Assembly: GCA_900155495.1 (NCBI GenBank)
Contig: FTLJ01000942.1
Coordinates: 1 to 43,638, forward strand
Source: Porogramme epimiltina
Lineage: Eukaryota > Basidiomycota > Agaricomycetes > Polyporales > Polyporaceae
DNA length: 43,638 nt
Reading direction: 5' to 3'
Shown: positions 34,259-43,638 of the stretch, in pieces
Numbering within the stretch: position 1 is the stretch's first letter
Layout: each line of letters begins with the position of its first letter
Notes under the pieces: model-generated
What the model was told of the DNA's origin: nothing
The model's input: the letters and a program-made list of their open reading frames with translations, nothing else
Database searches by the model: none
Translations under genes and position numbers: made by a program

Positions 34259-35038
34259 CTAACTCCCACTTCCTTCCGTACTCGCAGTCGAGTTGGGGGT
34301 AGCATTCACGGCCTTCTCTCTCTTCGCCTTCAGTGCGAGCTCGAGCTGCTCAAACGCGTTGAGTACTGGGGTCGCCTTCTGTACGGGATCACTTTGGGCA
34401 TCTTGTGGGTTAGACCGGATATCGGGGGGCCATTCATGTTCTGGGACGCTCATGCGGACCAGGTCAGCACGAATCTTGTCTATGGCTTGTATGTAGTCGG
34501 TTCGTGCCTCGTCGTATAGGTCGTAAACACAGACAGCACAGCCGGACATACAGCATTCTGTAAGCATATATTGGTGAGAAGAAACTGCATAGACACCGAA
34601 AGCGAACGCACCATCGTCTGCTGGGGGTTTGGGACGTTCTGGGATCACAAGTCCCCGGAACACCCTTCTAGTCTCCTTTCCTTGACTCGTGAAAGTTGTC
34701 TGGACGTTTTCGCTAGTCGTAAATGGGGCCGGCTCGGGTACTTCTCCAGCCCTCTGGAAACCTTGGATTTCGCGACCATACTCGGACTTGCCGCGTATGG
34801 ATCGCTCAAGTCGCTGGTATCGCCCAGAAAGATCCTGACCACCGCGGCGAGGGTGCTTTAGGTTGATAACTTGCTCAACGTCGACCGTGGGTAGCGATGA
34901 TGGGCCTGAGGGATTATTCCAGGGCGCTGGTTGCGAGCGGGTCGCCAAAGTTCGGGGTAAACAAGATTTGTGTAGTAGATACGCTTGACTATGGCGACCC
35001 GACAGGGAAAGAGACGAGGCGAGGCGGCAGGGAGACAT
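34259..35038 (-). CDS. mitochondrial oxidoreductase-like (OXLD1-type) protein
   Basis: Two exons, 35038-34612 and 34557-34259, separated by a 54-nt GTGCGT...TACAG intron, give 241 aa. The N-terminus (MSPCRLASSLSLSGRHSQAY…) is rich in Arg, Ser and Leu with no acidic residue for over 40 positions, typical of a mitochondrial presequence. The intron splits the defining motif: exon 1 ends …PPADDG and exon 2 begins ECCMSGCAVCVYDLYDEA. This is the Cys-rich core CC--GC--CV-D of the oxidoreductase-like domain found in OXLD1 and fungal relatives. The C-terminus is Glu/Lys/Ala-rich and soluble. The four Cys may bind metal or form disulphides. Enzymatic activity has not been established for the family as far as I know. 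It is transcribed divergently from CSN5. Confidence 0.8.
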   Translation of the reverse strand: MSPCRLASSLSLSGRHSQAYLLHKSCLPRTLATRSQPAPWNNPSGPSSLPTVDVEQVINLKHPRRGGQDLSGRYQRLERSIRGKSEYGREIQGFQRAGEVPEPAPFTTSENVQTTFTSQGKETRRVFRGLVIPERPKPPADDGAFAFGVYAVSSHQYMLTECCMSGCAVCVYDLYDEARTDYIQAIDKIRADLVRMSVPEHEWPPDIRSNPQDAQSDPVQKATPVLNAFEQLELALKAKREKAVNATPNSTASTEGSGS

Positions 35039-35234
35039 CCACAACGAGGAGCATGACGAGGGACGTCTTAGTCTCACCAAGCTTGGGATGACCCTCTGTC
35101 CCTGGGCTTGCGCGCCGGCCAGCCGAAGAGGAAGAAAAGGAAAATGGTTCCCACAGTAGCCATATACGCAAGCCGTATACGGCTCTCGCGAACGCTGCAG
35201 CCAGTGGCGGCATCCTGCCTGGCTTTGGACCGCC
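35039..35234. promoter_or_regulatory. bidirectional promoter, OXLD1-like gene / CSN5 gene
   Basis: The two start codons are only 196 bp apart and face away from each other, so both promoters must share this interval. No strong TATA is seen on either strand, as is usual for housekeeping bidirectional promoters. Confidence 0.5.
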
Positions 35235-36700
35235 ATGGCGTCCTCGTCTAATATCGCTCTGAAAACGTTCAACCTCGCAAATGATGTCAAGGAGCTCAGC
35301 GCGCAAGATGATATCTTCAAGTATGACCCCGCAGAGAATCGGAGAATAAACAATGAGAGGCCATGGGCACGAGAGTAAGTCTTGTCCCTCCTGCCATAGG
35401 CTCTCTCGATACCCAGGATGGCTGAGATGCTAAAGGCACCACTCCGTTATGCAGCCCACACTACTTCAAAGTATGCAAGATCTCCGCGGTCGCGCTGATC
35501 AAGATGGTACGCACCCCCCTCAATGCGCCACACCTGTTCGTGTGCTTATTGCCGGGTCTAGGCTATTCACGCCCGCTCGGGTGTCCCATATGAGATTATG
35601 GGCATCATGCAGGGAAAGGTGGTCGGAAATGCGCTCGTTGTGATCGACTCCTTTGCGCTTCCTGTGCAAGGTACGGAGACGCGAGTGAATGCACAGAATG
35701 AGGCGAACGAGTACATGGTTCAGTATGTCCAGGGAAGCGAACGGGTAAGTCACTTCCTCCTCCCTCACATTCCCGTCCTCATATCAAACCGTCCCCCTCC
35801 TTATCCTCAAGGTCTCGCGCTTGGAGAACGCTATCGGCTGGTACCACTCGCACCCGGGCTACGGCTGCTGGCTCTCGGGTATCGACGTAAACACGCAGAT
35901 GCAGAACCAGAAGTTCCAGGACCCATTCGTTGCCGTCGTCGTAGACCCCAACCGCACCATTTCCGCGGGCAAGGTCGATATCGGTGCATTCCGCACCTAT
36001 CCTGAGAACTACACTCCGCCCAGCCACGGCGAGAGCGAGTACCAGAGCATCCCGCTCAACAAGATTGAGGACTTCGGTGTCCACGCAAATCAATACTACC
36101 CCCTCGAAGTCCAGGTCTTCAAATCGACGCTCGATGCGGAACTTCTCGGCCTTTTGTGGAATAAGTACTGGGTCAACACGCTCAGTCAGAGTGCTCTCAT
36201 TTCGGTCAGTATCCTCACCTTTGCTTTGTGTTCGAAAACGTGGACTCTAATCGCATCCCCAAACAGAACCGAGCATACGCTGCGAACCAGCTCGCCGATC
36301 TCCACCAGAAGCTGTCTAAAGCCCAATCTGGCGTCCCCAGCACTCGTCCACCACAGCCGATCCTCATCGATGAGAAGGCTGTCATCAAGGTAGCCGCTCC
36401 TATGCTCGCCCTTTCGCCTCCACACTAACGGTACCACTTCTATAGCAAAAGGACACCAATAAGCGAGAAGAGAGCGGCCTCTCAAAGGCGGTCAAGGACA
36501 GGTGCGGTTGGCATTGTCCCCACAAATCAATGATCATGGTCTGACATGATGCCTTCAGTGATAAGATCGCGACGGAGGCACAACATGGACTCATCGCCCA
36601 GGTGCTCAAGGACGTCATCTTCTCATCCCGCCTCAGTGGTGGTTCCGGGACGTCCGGGAGCGTCGAGGACGTCGTCGATACCACGATGGCCATCGGCTAA
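35235..36700 (+). CDS. CSN5: COP9 signalosome subunit 5 (JAMM deneddylase)
   Basis: Seven exons, 35235-35374, 35455-35506, 35562-35744, 35812-36204, 36267-36389, 36446-36501 and 36559-36700, give 362 aa. The MPN+/JAMM active site is complete: Glu75 in [10 protein letters not shown], then His137, His139 and Asp150 in [16 protein letters not shown]. These bind catalytic zinc for removing Nedd8 from cullins. Flanking blocks [40 protein letters not shown] and [11 protein letters not shown] are standard CSN5. The C-terminal helical region ([16 protein letters not shown]…) anchors it in the CSN helical bundle. The protein starts [18 protein letters not shown]. With the RBR ligases upstream it is a further ubiquitin-system gene in this window, though not linked to them functionally by anything seen here. 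Confidence 0.97.
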
Positions 36701-37098
36701 ATCGCAATGTCCCAGTTTCCAAGGAGGAGTTAGGGATGTCTGTAAGCTTGCTCACAACCAACACGGCTCGTTCAATGTACCCAGTATTGCTTGTCCTGCT
36801 ACATCGCAAGTAGAGTCAATTGTATTGTACTTATCAATTTGACCCGGTGGTCTTGACTACTCTCAGTAAGACCGTGCAGTGCGAGAAGGCATTGGAGGGA
36901 TGTCCAAGAGCCTTGTTCAGCTGCTACTACCATATCGTTGTGAATAGAGATGGAATTCACCATGCTGAACAAACCAATCGACAGTTTCTAGTACATGAGA
37001 GCGGTCAACTCTAGAGAACAAAACGTGTATGTGCACAACAACAACGAATGCTAATGAGATGTTTCTACACCCATCTGAGGCAGCTCCACACACCCCAT
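36701..37098. other. tail-to-tail spacer between CSN5 and CTP synthase
   Basis: AT-richer sequence holding two 3' UTRs. No gene. Confidence 0.45.
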
Positions 37099-39496
<2,398 letters not shown>

Positions 39497-40168
39497 TGTG
39501 AGGTCGACAGACGAGGCCGCCAGAGCAGAAGCAGAGGTTCTGCAGCAAGAACCCAATTTTCCTCGCCCGCTTTTCTCTCTTCCCCGCCACAAACAAGCCA
39601 AAATAACGCGACGCGACGCGCGCGACTCACCGGCGCCTAACCCCACTCGTCTTGTCCAATGACCTCATTCCTCGTCGTGTTCCGCGCGCAGTCTTGTCGC
39701 GGTCGTGGCGGCCAGAGGCAACGCGCATGGCGGCCTGCTCGTTGCACATTCACCCGTGTCCCATAGGCTGGCGTGGGTCTAGACCTCAGCCACGTTCTCG
39801 CCCCTGGTAATGAGTCCAATGCCGTGTCTGCCGTGCACTAGGCATCCCTGGGAGGTGCACGCCGACATCGGGAAAGCCTACAAGCTCGGTCCGTGAATCC
39901 GACCGTCAGTCCGCCCCTCCCACCCCCAACAGCTGCCTTCTCTTCTCTCACTCACATCTACACCCCCACCGTCTGCACTTCCAGGTGCCATTCAAGCAAG
40001 GTGAGCAGCATGCACCTCTTCAGGTACTCTGAGAGGCGCATGATCCTCTGAGAAACCCTGCTATAGCCTCCGCTACCCACGCTGACCGTCTTTTACACTA
40101 CATGTTTTCCGTACCATTATCGGCATGGATGACTGACCTACATCCATCGCAGGAGCCCTATCGCAAAG
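39497..40168. other. divergent promoter region, CTP synthase / dehydrogenase
   Basis: C/T-rich stretches near 39910-39980 and no supported coding frame. Confidence 0.4.
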
Positions 40169-42166
40169 ATGTCGACCGAGTCTGCGACCATGCAAGCGGT
40201 GTACTATCACCAGGTAGATATCGATGCTCTGATACCATTCACGCTGACGCGTCTCACACCATGTATTCTCCAGCCCCGAGAGTTCGAGATTAAAGATGTA
40301 CCAATCCCTCAGATCAGCGATGATGAGGTTCTCCTGAAAGGTTTGTGAATGCCTAAGATACAAAGACATACCATATCGCTTATTCTGAGGGTGTTCGCAG
40401 TCCGTGCATGCGGTCAGTTGCTCTGAGGATTCCTCGTTTTAATATCAATATTCTCATCGATGTGTATCTAGGCGTATGTGGCACGGACAACCACGTACAC
40501 GAAGGGGAATTCATCGCAGCATTCCCCGTAAGTCCTTCGGATCCAATTAGTATATTCATCAACCTGACTGTTCTTAGCTCATCCCCGGACATGAAGTAGT
40601 CGGCGAGATCGCTGCCGTCGGAAAGAATGTGTCCGATTTTGCCCAGGGTGATAGATGTGTGGCAGATCCTAGCATCACCGTAAGACCTCACCTCCTCTAG
40701 ATTAGTATCTTGAAACCTAAGAAGAACGTTCTCAGTGCGGCAACTGCTTCTACTGCAGAAAGGGCAAGCCTCTCCTTTGTGAGGACTACAAGGGCGTCGG
40801 AGTCAACATCGCTGGCGGGTTCAGCGAATACGTTGTCTTGTGAGCTCTCCCTTCCCTCAAATGCTTCAAGACATGCTCTAACGGCGCACCGCAGCAAAGC
40901 CAACAAGGTTTACAAGATCCACAACCTCTCTGACGAGGAGGCGACGCTCGTCGAGCCCGCGGCCTGCGCCGTGCACGGCATGGACCAGCTCGCGGCCGCA
41001 GTCGGCGTCGAGGCGCTCATTATCGGCGCGGGCCCCACAGGCCTCATCCTCGCGCAGCTGCTCAAGCTCAACGGCGCGAGCCGCGTCGTCGTCGCCGCGA
41101 ACAAGGGCGTCAAGATGGATGTCGCCCGTCAGCTGGGCGCCGCGGACGAGTACATCGAGCTCGACCGTGCGGCGCCGCAGGCGCAGTGGGACGCGCTCAA
41201 GCAGGCCAACCCGTACGGCTTCGATGTTGTGGTGAGTGATTTCTATAATATGTAGGCGGCGCTGAGCGACTCATCTGGAGCATCGTAGGTCGAGGCGACG
41301 GGCGTAGAGAGCATCGCGAACGACGCGATCAACTACGTTCGCCGCGGCGGTACGCTCATGGTCTACGGCGTGTACAACAACAACGCGCTCGTCCACTGGC
41401 CCCCATCCAAGATCTTCGTGGACGAGATCAGGGTGAGCCCGCGTTCCATTCTGTCTTCCTCCCCCCTCGCCCTCCGGACTTCGTGAAACGTAAACCACAC
41501 GTCCCACAAGTCACATAGCATCCGAGCATGCTCCACGAGGCCCTCGCTTCGTCGCAGCCCGCCGCTCTTGGACCGCCGGGGAGCGACAAGCGCGCTTCTC
41601 CCGCCACGACTACAGTCGTGATGCGCGTCCTCGCTTGCGCTCGCGAACGTCCGCCAAGGAGCCCGAGCGCGCCGCCCCCGCCCTCCTGATCCTCGCACAC
41701 ACGCACACGCGCTGACCCGCCGTTCTCCCTCCCCCCCCATTCCGTCGCCGCCACCAACAGATCATCGGCTCCTTCGCACAGATGTACTGCTTCCCGCGCG
41801 CCGTCGCGTATCTCGACAGCGGCAAGATCAACGTGAAGGGAATGGTAAGTGCACCTTCCCCCTTCTCCTCCCTTGATTCTTTTTCCCTTCACGACCACCC
41901 CCGCCGCCTCGCCGTCGTGCCTCCCCGGTGCTATCAACGCGACGATGATGGACGAGGCACGCGAGGCGTGCCCTTCTCCCGTGCGCGTCGGCGTCGCGTT
42001 ACCTTACGCGCACGCTGGCGCCCTGAGGTCGCACGCGAGCCGCTTGCTGACAGGAGCGTCCCTTCCGCCCGCGCAGGTCACGGACGTGTTCACGGTCAAG
42101 GACTACGCCAAGGCGCTCGAGAAGATGCGGAGCAGGACCGCGGTGAAGATCGCGGTGAAGCCGTAA
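40169..42166 (+). CDS. zinc-dependent medium-chain dehydrogenase, D-arabinitol/polyol dehydrogenase-like
   Basis: Ten exons: 40169-40213, 40274-40340, 40401-40412, 40472-40527, 40578-40679, 40736-40839, 40895-41231, 41289-41432, 41761-41844, 42077-42166. The product is 346 aa. The GroES-like domain has the catalytic zinc ligands Cys41 (ACGVCGTD), His and Glu in PGHEVVGE, plus a structural zinc site Cys95-X2-Cys98-X2-Cys101-X7-Cys109. The Rossmann domain has [13 protein letters not shown]. Later blocks are EATGVESI and [10 protein letters not shown]. The sequence type matches fungal arabinitol/sorbitol dehydrogenases, which oxidise polyols with NAD(P)+; exact substrate and cofactor are inferred. 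There is no targeting peptide. Exon 3 is a 12-nt micro-exon. The last two introns are unusually long for this window (328 and 232 nt). Confidence 0.93.
40401..40412 (+). other. 12-nt micro-exon carrying the catalytic zinc ligand Cys41
   Basis: TCCGTGCATGCG lies between TTCGCAG and GTCAGT. Spliced, it gives LLK-VRACG-VCGTD, exactly the MDR family pattern. Its length is divisible by three. Confidence 0.88.
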
Positions 42167-43320
42167 GGCGCGGTAGCGGTGGCGTGTGTACGATGTTTCT
42201 GATGCGTGTAGAAATAAATGTCGAACTTGTGCTCGTGCTTAGTGTTTCTTCGAGTCTGAAGCGTGTGCATTCCTGGTTTCCGAGGTGCGAGCATGTGGAG
42301 GCGACCCGGGGTTGTCCCTCGTCGACTCTACAGTGACAACTCCATTTGTAGGCGACCAGGCCCTCGAGGCTTATGGACACTCTCCATCCTGTAATTTTGC
42401 GGTCGGTAGTGCACGACGGCCCTCAATTGATGGCGAGAATAGCACACCTCCATCTCCGAGTCCGTTGCAAGTTGCAACCACCATGGGGCATCAACTCATT
42501 CAAACATGCGCACATTCCACAAAGTACACAGTGCTACATACCCCGGCCTCCCCGGACCTGTGTAAGCACCCCGACGCACCCTATCAGACGTCTGCGGGGC
42601 GGATCGCCCTCGAAAGGCAGACGGCATCTACCGAAGGAGCGAATTTTGCCCTCCTCACGAATACACGGCCGATATTCCCTCCCCTCCCACCGGCCCGCGA
42701 CCCTGCTGCACCCAAGTGATTGCCCGGATGAGGGAAAGACCCACCTGCGAATTATTAGCGTCTTGGCGGCGTGCCGTAAGTGCGGTCCAAGTAAGCTTCA
42801 AGGTTGGGCGTGCTGCCCGCGGTAATTGCGGACATATGCCCATATTCGTGCGCTTCGGGGGATCGTCTGTGTCTTCGTGGAAGTCGGGCGGTCTGAGGGG
42901 GTCCAGGAACGGATCTACCATGACGGGGCGGTGCGTTGTCGCCGGGCGGGTTGAACTCTTGGTGGCCCTCGTGGCAGTTGACGCATAACGCCAGTATCGG
43001 CATTGGCGGCTGGGGCGTTTGAACAACAGTCGAATGACAAACGAGCCGCAAACAACGTCCATGTCAACGCACGTTCTTGATGCCCTCGGATTTTAGGTGT
43101 GATATGGGGCTAGGGTCCAGCCTGACGTTAGCATTTGACTTCGACGGTGGCGAGATACGAATCCGACTCCTCGAGGGTCAGTGGCGTCCGCGACCATCAT
43201 GCGCTATCACCACCATCGTTATACATGTCCAATTTGCGGCCGTCACGCACGCATCGCTGGCAATCTTGAAACAGGCCTGTCTTGCGGACTTGATGCTCAC
43301 ACACGTTGAGGCTTGGAGAC

Positions 43321-43355
43321 TTGAAAGCGTTGAACCTTGAAAGCTTGAACCTTGA
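43321..43355 (+). repeat. imperfect tandem repeat of about 15 bp
   Basis: TTGAAAGCGTTGAACC (43321-43336) is followed by TTGAAAGCTTGAACC (43337-43351) and a partial third TTGA. Confidence 0.7.
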
Positions 43356-43513
43356 GTCACGCCTGCTCGAACGCCGCGGAATCGCGGTATTGAAAAAAGG
43401 AACGGAAGTGTCCCAGCATTGTGTGTCAGAAACGACCCGAGCCGCACCACCGGCCACCTCCCAGTGCCCACCCCATCCGTGTATCCGTGCATCCGTGCGC
43501 ATATGCCGTAACC

Positions 43514-43534
43514 ACCAGTGACCAGTGACCAGTG
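43514..43534 (+). repeat. three tandem copies of ACCAGTG
   Basis: Three perfect 7-bp units in a row, a short microsatellite-like tract in non-coding DNA. Confidence 0.8.
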
Positions 43535-43638
43535 AACCTGGTCTCCCGCCCCCGCCCCGCCCCCCGGCCACAGCGAACAACAGCTAATCGTCCGGACGTC
43601 AGCGCCGAGCTCGGCGCCCGCCCGCCGTGGGGAGGGGG

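Larger units (their letters stand above)
42167..43638. other. 1.5 kb at the window end without a recognised gene
   Basis: Overlapping frames at 42655-43062 (-) and nearby have no family match and no convincing splice pairs. Short tandem repeats occur near 43.3 and 43.5 kb. The 5' part is dehydrogenase 3' UTR. Confidence 0.4.

Noticed and set aside
42655..43062. Possible minus-strand gene near the window end
   Set aside because: Two frames overlap, neither shows a family motif or intron consensus that would settle the choice, and the window ends nearby.

Overview
The window is nuclear DNA of a filamentous basidiomycete, most likely an agaricomycete and possibly of the Polyporales. The signs are intron-dense genes with 50-90 nt introns, GC-rich coding sequence, tRNA genes with 10-13 nt introns, members of the basidiomycete membrane-protein family DUF6533, and a GH1 beta-glucosidase whose length and catalytic positions resemble Phanerochaete BGL1A. 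No CRISPR array, integrase, intact transposon or bacterial operon is present. Each gene is its own transcription unit. Gene models were spliced by hand from GT...AG sites, branch-point-like motifs and phase. Unless noted, every model keeps frame across all junctions and agrees with the length of its family. || Layout: 1-500 (+) is the 3' end of a membrane-protein gene. 1171-1857 (-) is a small two-TM protein. 2453-5562 (-) is a two-RRM RNA-binding protein of the RBMS/MSSP type. 6589-6675 (+) is tRNA-Lys(TTT). 6985-7671 (-) is an unrecognised 177-aa protein. 8101-10588 (-) is a Mup1/Mup3-like amino-acid permease. 11393-12135 (-) is cyclophilin A. 12136-15481 has no gene I can defend. || 15482-26614 is a paralog-rich block. 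It runs: DUF6533 gene A (+), tRNA-His(GTG), a GPI-anchored Kre9/Knh1-like wall protein (-), two tandem RBR-type E3 ubiquitin ligases (+,+), then DUF6533 gene B (-). || The remainder is housekeeping and metabolism: ribosomal protein eL20 (-), an intronless ABC-F ATPase (-), GH1 beta-glucosidase (-), a mitochondrial OXLD1-like protein (-) divergent from COP9 signalosome subunit CSN5 (+), CTP synthase (-), and a zinc-dependent polyol/arabinitol-type dehydrogenase (+). || The most notable property is micro-exons. The two DUF6533 paralogs share one architecture of 14 exons, with identical micro-exons of 2, 8, 9 and 16 nt. The RBMS-like gene places the RNP1 core of RRM1 on an in-frame 18-nt exon. 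The GH1 gene has an 11-nt exon. The dehydrogenase has a 12-nt exon carrying its catalytic zinc-ligand cysteine. Gene finders that do not model micro-exons will mis-annotate all of these.
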